64,000 bases of DNA from contig JAGVUR010000185.1 in assembly GCA_019136135.1 (NCBI GenBank), positions 1 to 64,000 on the forward strand. Reading direction: 5' to 3'. How positions within the stretch are numbered: the first letter of the stretch is position 1; each line of letters opens with the position of its first letter. Positions 1-8,744 of this stretch are shown piece by piece. Made by a program: the position numbers and the translations under genes. The stretch is from Verrucomicrobiota bacterium (GTDB lineage: Bacteria > Verrucomicrobiota > Lentisphaeria > Oligosphaerales > Oligosphaeraceae). Under the pieces are notes generated by a model. It had not been told where the DNA came from and ran no database searches. It saw nothing but the letters and a program-made list of their open reading frames with translations.

Positions 1-359
1 TTCATGTGTCGCCTTTCCAAGGCTTTGATTTCGGGGGGATGCCTTGCCCCAGGTTTCGCTTCGCTCCACCTGGGGTTACTTATGATGCCAGCTCTCCGAG
101 CTTAATACATTGCGTTAGAAGGACTTATGCCTTACAAAAGAGATATGTTTTCCTACAAAAACCGATTAAGGGGCGAAAACAACCTGACGCTTATGGGGCT
201 TCAGCCGAGGGTATGATGCCCCCATGCCGGGCGCCTTGCAAAGGCGCTACAGAAGACCGACGCATTTCAATTCACCAATATGGTGAACGGAATAAAATTT
301 CTAACCATATGATGGTCAATCAATTAGGAACAAAATCCAGTTTCAGCTGCTTTTTTTAG
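1..359 (+). repeat. Dispersed intergenic repeat, copy 1 (left end outside the window)
   Basis: These 359 bases match, in inverted orientation, the stretch 46229-46543, with many shared blocks. A 17-base palindrome with arms TTCACCA and TGGTGAA lies at 271-287. The copy ends at about 342-359 with a run that reads CCTAAAAAAAGCAG on the minus strand, the same end seen at 16516-16531 and 46861-46878. Open frames inside are short, differ between copies and are broken by indels, so I do not call a gene. It may be a miniature mobile element or a structured non-coding repeat; the sequence alone does not decide. Confidence 0.75.
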
Positions 360-392
360 GTAAATAGATGACATGACCGAGCTAGATAACGT

Positions 393-428
393 TTAGCTGG
401 CGATCGATTTGCGGAACCAGTGAAGCGC
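393..428 (-). pseudogene. Tail of a lost ABC-2 permease gene
   Basis: The 36 bases match the last 36 bases of the intact permease gene at 3729-3764 with four differences. On the minus strand they read ALHWFRKSIAS followed by TAA, against ALRRFRKSVAS and TAA in the intact gene. The frame upstream does not continue as a permease. This is what remains of a second copy or of a local rearrangement between the repeat at 1-359 and the dehydrogenase gene. Confidence 0.6.
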
Positions 429-456
429 GAATTGAAAAGAGCATTGGGGATACACC

Positions 457-1563
457 TCAATCTGCAGTAAAGACCGCTTTGATGGCGCGTCCAGACTCGG
501 CATCGGCCATGGCGGCGTTGGCATCGTCAACCCGGAACGTCTTCACTAGGCGGCAGAAGATGTCCTGCAACTCCGGTTTTCCGGCAAGAAAGTCGAGATA
601 GGTTCCGATGTCGGCCATTGTGTACTGGCCGCTGCCGAAGATTTGAAGTGCCTTGAAGGTAACCAGTTGCGGCTCGAAATCGACAGGACCCCGATTCGAA
701 TATTGTCCCGGGACGAAGTAGCGTCCGCGAGTACGCAGGAGTTTGACGCCGAGCGGAAACGCATTCTGCGCGCCGCTGGTTTCGATCACGACATCCGCGC
801 CGTTGCCGCGATTGAACTTCGCCGCCATGTCATTGACGCGCTTGGCGATGTCATCATCAGAGAGTTTGCGGAAGTCCAGAAAATCGTCGGCGCCAAGTTC
901 GCGTGTCAGCTCCACACGTTCGGGGTTGGCCAACGACCCGATTACGATGACGTGGCAGCCGTGCGCTTTTGCATACGCCAACGCAAACAGTCCGAGCGAA
1001 CCATTGCCCTGAATTACGACCAGCTCGCCGAGTTCGAGGCCGCCTCCGTATGCGCATGAGCGGATAACCGTCGGTCCGCCACACGGGAATGCCGCCGCCG
1101 CCAGCGGCTTGACCGCTTCCGGCAACATTACCAGATTTTTCGCCGGGGAGAACAGATATTCCGCAAATCCGCCGTGGAAATGCGGGGCGTCGTTCACATT
1201 TTGGCTGTAAGTCACCTTGAAGGCGAGGCAGCTCGCAGTTTCGCCTCGGCGGCAATTGAAGCATGTTCCGCAGGGGATCGCGACGCAGGCAATCGCTTGG
1301 GCGCCTGGCTTAAGCGCATTGCCGAGCGCATCAGTTGTCGCGCCTTCGCCGAGACGGTCGATGCGTCCGATGAATTCATGTCCGATCACCATCGGGAAGC
1401 TGGGCATGGCGAGAAAACCGCCGTGAATGTGTACATCGGTTCCGCAGATTCCGCTGGAGATGAGTTCGAGCCCGACTTGGCCGGGACCAGGCGCTCCTAC
1501 TTCGAATTCGCGGACTTCAAACGACTTTCCAGGACCAGTGAATACGGCAGCTTTTCGTTTCAT
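457..1563 (-). CDS. Zinc-dependent alcohol/polyol dehydrogenase (MDR family)
   Basis: A cytoplasmic medium-chain dehydrogenase that should oxidise an alcohol or polyol with NAD(P)+. Predicted 368 residues, a normal family length. Catalytic zinc residues are visible as C40 (in ICGTDVH) and H62-E63 (GHEF). The structural zinc site is C98, C101, C104 and C112. The Rossmann loop GNGSLG spans 186-191. I chose the ATG at 1563 because AGGAAG lies 7-8 bases upstream; an open frame runs 12 codons further with no ribosome site. The gene stands alone between repeats, so context does not give the substrate. Threonine or sorbitol dehydrogenase-like proteins are the nearest relatives by eye. Confidence 0.88.
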   Translation of the reverse strand: MKRKAAVFTGPGKSFEVREFEVGAPGPGQVGLELISSGICGTDVHIHGGFLAMPSFPMVIGHEFIGRIDRLGEGATTDALGNALKPGAQAIACVAIPCGTCFNCRRGETASCLAFKVTYSQNVNDAPHFHGGFAEYLFSPAKNLVMLPEAVKPLAAAAFPCGGPTVIRSCAYGGGLELGELVVIQGNGSLGLFALAYAKAHGCHVIVIGSLANPERVELTRELGADDFLDFRKLSDDDIAKRVNDMAAKFNRGNGADVVIETSGAQNAFPLGVKLLRTRGRYFVPGQYSNRGPVDFEPQLVTFKALQIFGSGQYTMADIGTYLDFLAGKPELQDIFCRLVKTFRVDDANAAMADAESGRAIKAVFTAD

Positions 1564-1745
1564 AGCGATCTTCCTTTTTCTGTTGAAGGTTGCGGACACC
1601 GGCCCCGACGGGGATTATGTTGTATTGTGGACGGCAACCTGCCCCGAGTGGCTTGATGTCCTTGAGGGGTACTTGTCCATGTCCAATAATCTAAATGTGC
1701 TTTTGGTTACATCAACTAGATGCTCGCAATTAATGCATCGGTTAA

Positions 1746-1770
1746 GTACGAGCACCCGGGGTGCTCGTGC
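1746..1770. repeat. GTAC-ended palindrome, copy A
   Basis: Near-perfect inverted repeat with arms GTACGAGCACCC and GGGTGCTCGTGC around one G. The same pattern occurs at 1865-1889, 16094-16117, 32943-32968 and, decayed, near 15901-15928. All lie at gene edges or between genes. As RNA it would form a 12-base-pair hairpin without a U run, so it is not a standard terminator. Confidence 0.75.
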
Positions 1771-1864
1771 TCAAGGGATGTCGTCGCTAAAGCGGCTGGA
1801 CATGGCGCTTCCCCAATTGGATGGGCCGGGAAAATCTGCCCTGCCACAGGACAAAACGTCTTAG

Positions 1865-1889
1865 GTACGGGCACCCGGGGTGCTCGTAC
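1865..1889. repeat. GTAC-ended palindrome, copy B
   Basis: Arms GTACGGGCACCC and GGGTGCTCGTAC, with a single G between them and one G/T wobble. It lies 94 bases from copy A in the same orientation and 25 bases beyond the stop of the SWIM-domain gene. Confidence 0.78.
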
Positions 1890-1913
1890 TGTTGTGGTTG
1901 ATCCGTTGGACAT

Positions 1914-3659
1914 CTACAGCTTTGCGGCATTCATCTGTTCCATCAGCAACCTACGTCGCTTGTATTCCTGGCGTATATTTGCGCAGTAGGCGGAAAACTC
2001 AGCCTCGCAGTTGGCCATTTGCAGATACTTGCGGTAAACCTGGAGCAGTTGGATTACATGGCGGTAGGCATTTTCCCCGGTGGGGCGCAATGCGGCGTCC
2101 AGCAGCTGTCTTAGGATCGAGGCGGCTTCTTTCGGAACCTCCTTTGACCGCCAAGCCGCCAGTTTCAGCCACCATTCCTCGGAAAGGCTTGAGCCTTGCG
2201 CCAAATTCCATGCGGTCAGCTGATCCCCATGGGTGAACAGGACTTCCACGCGGCGCTGACGCATGCTGTTGTGGTAAGAGTAGAAAGAGCCTGAAGTGCG
2301 CTTGCTATCCTTTTTGTCCTGTTCCTCCAGAAAATCCAGTGCTTTCTGGTAGTATTCCTTCCAGCATTTCATCTTGCTGGAGACCGTCTGCAAGCGATTC
2401 AGCGCCGTATCGTCCATAGGATCTTTTGTGAACTCCTCCCAGGCCATTGCGAGCGCCTCGTCGTCGTTCCCCGTCTTCTGCAGCTCCTCGGCCAGCAAGT
2501 CAGTTATCGCAGGGGTTCTGCCAAGTTCCTTGTGTGCCTTCTTGAGCAACGGAATGACTTTCGCCTGCATGCCCTGTCGATGGTATTCCCTTGCCAGATC
2601 GACTACATCGCCCGCGCTTTGCATTTTCTTTTCCAAGATTTCCAGCTTAAGGCTGTCGTTCTTTTGTTCGTTCGCCCAGGTCAGCAAGTGCCGTTCGACA
2701 TAACTGCGCTCTTCGTTGTAGGAGTAGTCCCCAAGCTTGCATGGCGGATAGCTACGCCACTCCTCCAATGCGCCAACCACCCATTTTTCCATGATTTCTT
2801 CAGGAAGCCCACTCAGTATGCGGGAGATGACGCCGTAGCCAAAGTTCTGTCCTTTGTCTTCCCATTCCAGGAAAAGGTTGAATATCTCGTCATTGGATTT
2901 GGGTTGCGCACGGGTAGCCTCTAGATAATATCCGGTCAGTCTATCGACAAACTCCTGCACGGAATCCATTTCTGCGTTGGAGGAATCCAAGAATTTCCCG
3001 ATGGCATATGTGGTTATCCCAAAGAGCAGTTTGAATTCCTCCTGTATGGTAAGCCGCTCCAAGACTTTCAGCAGCAAATCGCTTTGCTCATTGAATATTT
3101 CCTCGCTGTCGTCCACTTCATAACCATCCCAATAATCGTCGTAGTATTCCTCCATGTCCTCAGCCAGCCTGAAGAGCTCGTCCACCTTGCTTTTGAGTTC
3201 GCGCAGCTTGACATTGGGGCTGGACGGCAGGTTTGCCATCCGATATCGTTCAACGAGTTGCGCATTGTTCGGCGACATCTCCAGGATGATCTTGATGAGT
3301 TCTTCCTTGTCGCATTTCTGCAGGAACTCCTTCCAGGAGAAGGTTGATTTGTTCTTCTTCTCCAGTGCTTCTTCCTGCTTGTACAGATAGGTCAGCCCCA
3401 GCGCGACCAGGTGTTTGCAGAAGTCGCCGTCACGCCCGACCGGGCAGCTGCATTTGCCGTCAAGGTGTCCGTTGTCATTGGTGATACGTGCCCGATAGAC
3501 TTGCGTCCCGCGCACGTCCGCTGTCAGCTGCTCGCCATCGCAGTATAGATTTTTCACTGCGCCATCCTGGAAATACTCTTCGCCACGCATGTAGGAACGG
3601 CTTCCCGCCATGGAGCGAAGGTTGCTGACAGTCACCACTTCATCGATTTTGTTTTTCAT
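1914..3659 (-). CDS. SWIM zinc-finger protein
   Basis: 581 residues. The N-terminal quarter carries a SWIM zinc finger: C70, C72, C81 and H83 in the order CxC...CxH. SWIM fingers bind DNA or protein partners, and bacterial examples are often found with helicases, but no helicase lies beside this one. The rest is acidic, charged and helical, with repeated Leu/Glu/Lys-rich stretches that look like a TPR-like helical repeat region (my inference). No signal peptide, so cytoplasmic. It lies 69 bases downstream of the efflux permease gene on the same strand and could be the last gene of that transcript. The biological role is unknown. Confidence 0.75.
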   Translation of the reverse strand: MKNKIDEVVTVSNLRSMAGSRSYMRGEEYFQDGAVKNLYCDGEQLTADVRGTQVYRARITNDNGHLDGKCSCPVGRDGDFCKHLVALGLTYLYKQEEALEKKNKSTFSWKEFLQKCDKEELIKIILEMSPNNAQLVERYRMANLPSSPNVKLRELKSKVDELFRLAEDMEEYYDDYWDGYEVDDSEEIFNEQSDLLLKVLERLTIQEEFKLLFGITTYAIGKFLDSSNAEMDSVQEFVDRLTGYYLEATRAQPKSNDEIFNLFLEWEDKGQNFGYGVISRILSGLPEEIMEKWVVGALEEWRSYPPCKLGDYSYNEERSYVERHLLTWANEQKNDSLKLEILEKKMQSAGDVVDLAREYHRQGMQAKVIPLLKKAHKELGRTPAITDLLAEELQKTGNDDEALAMAWEEFTKDPMDDTALNRLQTVSSKMKCWKEYYQKALDFLEEQDKKDSKRTSGSFYSYHNSMRQRRVEVLFTHGDQLTAWNLAQGSSLSEEWWLKLAAWRSKEVPKEAASILRQLLDAALRPTGENAYRHVIQLLQVYRKYLQMANCEAEFSAYCANIRQEYKRRRLLMEQMNAAKL

Positions 3660-3728
3660 GTCAAGATAGAATTTTGGATAATGTGCATGGAACCTTTTTT
3701 GGGGGAATCAACGTCGAATTTTAACTTC

Positions 3729-4853
3729 TTAGCTAGCGACCGATTTGCGGAACCTGCGAAGCGCAATGAAGAAATAGACACCGCCTAGAATGAGCATTTG
3801 CAGGAAGATTTTCCAGACCAGACTGAAATTCGCTCCACGGAAGAGAATCGCCTTGCTGAATTCCACAAAATAGGTCGTTGGCGCAAACCGCATGACGAAT
3901 TGAATGAACGCCGGCATGTTCGCCTGGGAAGTCGTTCCGCCCGAGAGAATTTGCATCGGCATCAGCACCAGGATCAGCAGAATTCCCAACTGCGGCATGT
4001 CACGGGCAAAGCAGGCCAGGAAAATCCCCAGCGAAGTTACCGTGAAAAGATTGATCAATACTCCCAGCATGAACAGCCAGAAGGAGCCGGCAATCGGAAT
4101 GCCTAGAAGCTTGTGGACGATCATAATCAGAGAAAATCCAGTCACCACCAGCACCAGAAGCGACATTGACCAGACCTTGGAGATCATGATTTCCACCGGC
4201 TTGACCGGCGTTACCAGCAGATGCTCCATCGTGCCGCGTTCGCGCTCCCGGATTAGCGCTGCCCCAGTCAGGATGAGGGCGATCATCGTGATGTTGTTGA
4301 TCAATCCATTTACCGCTCGTCCCCAGCTCTTCGTCAGATTCGGGTTGAACCGGTTGCGGATGATTGCACCAGCAGAGTAAATTGGTTTGCCTTGACTCTT
4401 TTCTCCGATAAAACTCTTTACTTCCCGGTTTATGATTTGCTGAATGTAACCGTTCCCCGTGAAGGCCTGGGACATGCGGGTTGCATCGACATTGACCTGA
4501 ACTTCCGGGTTGTCATTGGCCATGACCTTCTCCTGGAAGGATGGAGGGAATACCACGATAAACGTATATCGCCCCTCATCCATCAACCGGTCGATATCCG
4601 CTCGGGAAATCATGTCCGGCTTGAGGAACAGCGGAGGGATAAAGGCATCGCTGATGCGTTTGCTCAAAGGCGAGCCGTCTTCATCTACTATGGCAATGGC
4701 GGCATCGGAAATCGCCTCCGGAGCGGATTTCGCCCCTATGTAGATATTCAGGCTGAACGAGTAGATGATTAAAACGACCAGCAGCGGATCCCGGAACAGG
4801 CCGGCAAGCTCCTTGCAGCCGAGGCTGAAGATATGTCGAAACGACTCTTTCAT
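3729..4853 (-). CDS. ABC-2 type efflux permease (YhhJ-like)
   Basis: 374-residue inner-membrane permease. One membrane segment near the N-terminus is followed by a large periplasmic domain (about residues 45-170) and five hydrophobic segments at the C-terminus, the normal ABC-2 layout. The stretch RERERGTMEHLLVTPVKP near residue 200 is the conserved cytoplasmic motif of this family. It starts 3 bases after the stop of the ATPase/permease fusion, so the two are surely co-transcribed and translationally coupled. It should form the export channel with the membrane half of that fusion, moving drugs or other small molecules through HlyD and the outer-membrane factor. Confidence 0.9.
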   Translation of the reverse strand: MKESFRHIFSLGCKELAGLFRDPLLVVLIIYSFSLNIYIGAKSAPEAISDAAIAIVDEDGSPLSKRISDAFIPPLFLKPDMISRADIDRLMDEGRYTFIVVFPPSFQEKVMANDNPEVQVNVDATRMSQAFTGNGYIQQIINREVKSFIGEKSQGKPIYSAGAIIRNRFNPNLTKSWGRAVNGLINNITMIALILTGAALIRERERGTMEHLLVTPVKPVEIMISKVWSMSLLVLVVTGFSLIMIVHKLLGIPIAGSFWLFMLGVLINLFTVTSLGIFLACFARDMPQLGILLILVLMPMQILSGGTTSQANMPAFIQFVMRFAPTTYFVEFSKAILFRGANFSLVWKIFLQMLILGGVYFFIALRRFRKSVAS

Positions 4854-4856
4854 GGC

Positions 4857-7625
4857 TTAACGCTCCTGTTTTCTTTGCGTAAGGATTCCCAGACCGCAGA
4901 TGGCCACAATTTCCACTGCCAGAATCAGGACTGGAATCGTCAAGTGTGTGAAACGCAACCCCTTGTTGAATACGCCGCGGCTAATGAGCAGCATGTGGGT
5001 CGTCGGATAAATGTTACCGATAATACTGCTGAGACTGCCATCGTTCGGCACTGGGTCAGTCAATCCGCAGAGTTGCACGGCCGGCATCATCGTTGCAATC
5101 AATGCTAGAAAGATCACCGCGATCTGGCTTTTGGTCACTGACGAACATAGCATCCCCATTCCAGTTGAGAGAATACAGTAGATAAACAGCGACCCCATCA
5201 GCAGCAGAACACTTCCCTTGATTGGCACATCGAATAAAAAGACCGCCATTAACACCAGCAGTACCGCACTGGCAAAAGAGAAAAGCACGTATGGCAACTG
5301 CTTGCCGAGCAGAAATTCCGAACGGCGCACCGGGGTGACGTATAAATTGATGATTGATCCAAGTTCCTTCTCCCGAACCACCGAAAGTGCCGCCAGCACG
5401 GCAGGAATCATCATCAGAAGCAGGGGAATCACCGCTGGAACCATGGCCGGCAGACTCAAGACGTCCGGGTTGTACAAGTAACGGTTCTGAACGGATACTC
5501 CCTTCGTGCCGCTATGCTGTTGCCGCTCAGCATATCGCTGTTGCCAGAGCGAATGAACCCCCTGGGCATAGCCGACAGTGGTCTCGGCGGTCGCCGGTTC
5601 GCCTCCGTCGATCCAGTACCCGACATCGGGATTTTTCCCCCGTTGAACATCGCGACCGAACGAGGGGGGAATTTCCACCACCATCTGCAGTTCGCCGCTT
5701 TTCATTCGCATTTCCAGTTCAGAGTGACCCGTCACCGGTTCATGAACGCGGAAATAACGAGGCGACCCGTAGATGCTGAGCAAGTAATCCTGGCTCAATT
5801 CGCTCTGATCCCAATCCAGAACAGCGGTATCAATGTTTTCCACGTCCATGGTGATTCCGTATCCGATCACCACCATCAGGATCATCGCGCCGAAAAGAGC
5901 CAAAGTCGTACGAATTCGATCCCGGCGCAATTCCAGAAGTTCCCGCCAGAAATAGGTATAGAAGCGACCGAAGTCAAAAACATGTTCCTGGAAGAAACTC
6001 TTTTTCTTTTTCGTCCCATCATTGGAACTGGAAACCATTCCGCCTGCTGCTGCTTCTGCCGCATCCGCCGCGCCGCTGTCGGCCTCTTCCAGATAAGCGA
6101 TGAACGCATCTTCCAGTGTCTCTGCGGAGCGGGCCGCAGTCAAAGCCTCTGGGGTATCGCAGGCAAGCGAACGGCCTGCGTGCATCAGCGAAATACGATC
6201 GCAGCGGGTGGCTTCGTTCATGAAGTGCGTCGTGATAAACACCGTGACCTTGTCGCGGCGAGATATCTCGATGATCAGTTCCCAGAAGCTGTCTCGCGCC
6301 ACCGGATCGACTCCGCTTGTCGGTTCGTCTAGGATCAGGATTTGCGGGCTATGGATGACCGCCGCCGCCAGTGACATGCGTTGCTTGATTCCCAGCGGCA
6401 ACTGGGAAGGCAACCGGTTTGCCACGCCGGTCAGGTCGAATCGTTCCAGCATCGCATCCACCCGGGCGGGGATTTCTTCTGGCTCCATGTCGTAGAGCTT
6501 GGCATACAACTCAATGTTCTGGCGTACTGTAAGTTCGTTGTAGAGCGAGAACAACTGGGTCATGTACCCGAGATTTTTCCTTGTTTCGGGCGATTCGCTG
6601 TCGATTGGTTTTCCGAACAGTTTTGCCTCTCCTTCGGTCACGGGCAACAAGCCGGTCAGCATTCGCATCGTGGTGGTTTTTCCACAGCCGTTTGAGCCTA
6701 GGAAGCCGAATATCTCGCCGCGCTGAATTTTGAAGCTCACGTGATCTACCGCAGTGAAATCGCCGAAACGCTTGGTCAAACCCTCTGCCTCGATTGAGAT
6801 TTCGCCATCCGTTTCAAGCGGCGGAACAACCAGCTCACTATGGCCGGAACGTTTTTCCTCCGGCAGCAGCTTGATGAAAGCCTCGTCCAGGTTCGGGCTT
6901 GAGGTTTTTCGCAGCAGCTCCTCCGGCGTGCCGGTGTCGAGGATATGCCCTGCGTCCATGGCGATCAGCCAGTCGAATCGCTGCGCCTCGTCCATGTAGG
7001 CGGTGGCGACAATCACGCTCAACGATGGTTGTTCTTCCTTGATGTTGTCGATGAGATCCCAGAATTGGCGCCGTGCCAGCGGGTCGACGCCGGTGGTGGG
7101 TTCATCCAGCACAAGGAGATCCGGATCGTGAATCAGGGAACAGCACAGCCCGAGTTTCTGCTTCATGCCGCCGGAGAGTTTGCCCGCCGGACGGTTGAGA
7201 AAGCGATAGAGTCCGGTACTTTTGGTCAAACGATCGATTCGCTGACGGCGCTCCTCCGCATCCTGCCCGAATAGACGGGCGAAAAACTGAAGGTTCTCCT
7301 CTACCGTAAGGGTGAAATAGAGATTTTTTCCCAGGCCCTGAGGCATATAGGCGATTCTCGGGCAAGCCCAGTTGCGGTGTTCGACATCCCGCATATCTCC
7401 GCCCAACACGCGAAGATCACCTTTCTGCATCACATGAGCCCCGGTAATCAGCGAAAGCAACGTTGACTTGCCGACGCCGTCCGGACCGATCAGCCCGATC
7501 AGCTGACGCGGCGGAAGAGCCAGAGTCAAGCGGTCAATGCCGACGGTTTTGCCGTAAGAGAGCGAGAGCTCACGGAATTCAACCACCGGTGCATCTCGGC
7601 GATCATCCATTGGTGTTTGTGACAT
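4857..7625 (-). CDS. RbbA/YhiH-type fusion: two ABC ATPase domains plus an ABC-2 permease
   Basis: 922 residues in three parts. ATPase 1 has Walker A GPDGVGKS at 47-54, signature LSGGM at 150-154 and Walker B LLVLDEP at 170-176. ATPase 2 has Walker A GSNGCGKT at 310-317, a weak signature (LPLGIKQRM) and an intact switch His in TTHFMNEA. From about residue 550 it is an ABC-2 permease with one N-terminal and several C-terminal membrane segments. In ATPase 1 the usual switch His is replaced (TAYMDEA), so this site may be degenerate, as in other RbbA-type proteins. It is the motor of the efflux operon. The Escherichia coli name RbbA refers to a ribosome-associated ATPase, but the operon here argues for export. 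Confidence 0.9.
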   Translation of the reverse strand: MSQTPMDDRRDAPVVEFRELSLSYGKTVGIDRLTLALPPRQLIGLIGPDGVGKSTLLSLITGAHVMQKGDLRVLGGDMRDVEHRNWACPRIAYMPQGLGKNLYFTLTVEENLQFFARLFGQDAEERRQRIDRLTKSTGLYRFLNRPAGKLSGGMKQKLGLCCSLIHDPDLLVLDEPTTGVDPLARRQFWDLIDNIKEEQPSLSVIVATAYMDEAQRFDWLIAMDAGHILDTGTPEELLRKTSSPNLDEAFIKLLPEEKRSGHSELVVPPLETDGEISIEAEGLTKRFGDFTAVDHVSFKIQRGEIFGFLGSNGCGKTTTMRMLTGLLPVTEGEAKLFGKPIDSESPETRKNLGYMTQLFSLYNELTVRQNIELYAKLYDMEPEEIPARVDAMLERFDLTGVANRLPSQLPLGIKQRMSLAAAVIHSPQILILDEPTSGVDPVARDSFWELIIEISRRDKVTVFITTHFMNEATRCDRISLMHAGRSLACDTPEALTAARSAETLEDAFIAYLEEADSGAADAAEAAAGGMVSSSNDGTKKKKSFFQEHVFDFGRFYTYFWRELLELRRDRIRTTLALFGAMILMVVIGYGITMDVENIDTAVLDWDQSELSQDYLLSIYGSPRYFRVHEPVTGHSELEMRMKSGELQMVVEIPPSFGRDVQRGKNPDVGYWIDGGEPATAETTVGYAQGVHSLWQQRYAERQQHSGTKGVSVQNRYLYNPDVLSLPAMVPAVIPLLLMMIPAVLAALSVVREKELGSIINLYVTPVRRSEFLLGKQLPYVLFSFASAVLLVLMAVFLFDVPIKGSVLLLMGSLFIYCILSTGMGMLCSSVTKSQIAVIFLALIATMMPAVQLCGLTDPVPNDGSLSSIIGNIYPTTHMLLISRGVFNKGLRFTHLTIPVLILAVEIVAICGLGILTQRKQER

Positions 7626-7673
7626 TTTTCATCTCCGAATGAGTTCCAAGCTAACGCGATGCGGTTTCTGAAA

Positions 7674-8663
7674 TCACTTCGCCGGCTTTGAAACCTTAAC
7701 CGGAGAGCTTTCCCAGTCAGCCTCGGGGTCGAGTTTCACCCAGGCGACTCCCGGTAATCCAGTTTTAACGTTGGAAATATATTCCTGCAATTTTTCCGCA
7801 TTGAGATTGGCCTTGATGCGGAACATCAGTTTTTCCCGTTCTACCTTGGTCTCAACGCTCTTCGGCGTGAACTGGGCGATCGGATCGATGTATGTGACCT
7901 TGGCGTTGAAGGCATGGTTCGGCGCAGCGTCGAAAACCAGCTTCACTTCGGCTCCCATCTGGACTCTTCCGGCGATGCTTGTAGGCAGGAAAAACGTCAT
8001 GTATGTATCGGTGAGGTTGACCAGATTCATCACCCGGCCTCCGGCGGAGAGCACTTCCCCTTCATGGGCGAGCAGATACTGGATGCGTCCGTCATAAGCG
8101 GCGACCAGTACACTGTCGGCGAGATCCGCTTCTATGCGTTGTAGTTCCGCCTTTTGTGCGGCGACTCGTCCCTCCGCTGCGAGGACACTGGCTTTCGCGT
8201 ACTCCAGATCTGCTTTTGAGTTATTGAAGCGCGTTTCGCTTTCATCGTATGCACGTTGGCTAACCGCGTTGGTGGCGATGAGGGCGCTTTGGCGCTTGAA
8301 CTCCTTTTCCGCTCCTGTGAAAGCACTCTCTTTATTCTTTACCGTTGCCTGAGCCATGGCAAGTTCTCCCTCCTGCACTTTGATATTGGCAAGGGTAGCA
8401 GCCTTCTGCGCTTCCAGGGTATTGGTCTGCATCTGCACGAGCTTGTCACCCTTCTTCACCAAATCGCCTTCCTTGACGAAAATTTCCTCAATCCTGCCAG
8501 CTAGTTTGGTAGAGACATAGATCTCAGTCGCCTCAAGCCTGCCGTTTCCGCTATAAAACTTCGGATTAAGCATCTCTTGGTTCTGAAGATAATTTTTATA
8601 GGCATATCCTCCGATGCCCACGACTGCGGCAATCACGATCAGGATAACAATCAACTTTTTCAT
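7674..8663 (-). CDS. HlyD-family periplasmic adaptor protein
   Basis: 329 residues. An N-terminal membrane anchor (residues 4-22) is followed by the split biotinyl-lipoyl domain (first half around VSTKLAGRIEEIFVKEGD), a long alpha-helical hairpin rich in Ala, Gln and Glu (about residues 80-185), the second lipoyl half and a beta-barrel. This is the membrane-fusion layout. It should bridge the ABC permeases in the inner membrane to the outer-membrane factor encoded just upstream. It lies between that gene and the ATPase fusion on the same strand with short gaps (81 and 48 bases). Confidence 0.92.
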   Translation of the reverse strand: MKKLIVILIVIAAVVGIGGYAYKNYLQNQEMLNPKFYSGNGRLEATEIYVSTKLAGRIEEIFVKEGDLVKKGDKLVQMQTNTLEAQKAATLANIKVQEGELAMAQATVKNKESAFTGAEKEFKRQSALIATNAVSQRAYDESETRFNNSKADLEYAKASVLAAEGRVAAQKAELQRIEADLADSVLVAAYDGRIQYLLAHEGEVLSAGGRVMNLVNLTDTYMTFFLPTSIAGRVQMGAEVKLVFDAAPNHAFNAKVTYIDPIAQFTPKSVETKVEREKLMFRIKANLNAEKLQEYISNVKTGLPGVAWVKLDPEADWESSPVKVSKPAK

Positions 8664-8744
8664 GAAATTTGACCCTTTTAAAATGTTTCTTTGGTAATAT
8701 GTGAAACCTTAATGATGAAACTTATAGTTGCCGAAACGCTTGCG

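Larger units (their letters stand above)
1564..1913. other. Intergenic stretch with two palindromic repeats
   Basis: About 350 bases between two minus-strand genes. It holds no convincing gene. It carries two copies of a GTAC-ended palindrome, at 1746-1770 and 1865-1889, listed separately. Confidence 0.6.

Noticed and set aside
6-359. A 117-residue open frame in the left repeat, and a similar 71-residue frame at 46249-46464
   Set aside because: Both are in the dispersed repeat, the frames differ between copies through indels, and neither has a ribosome site.
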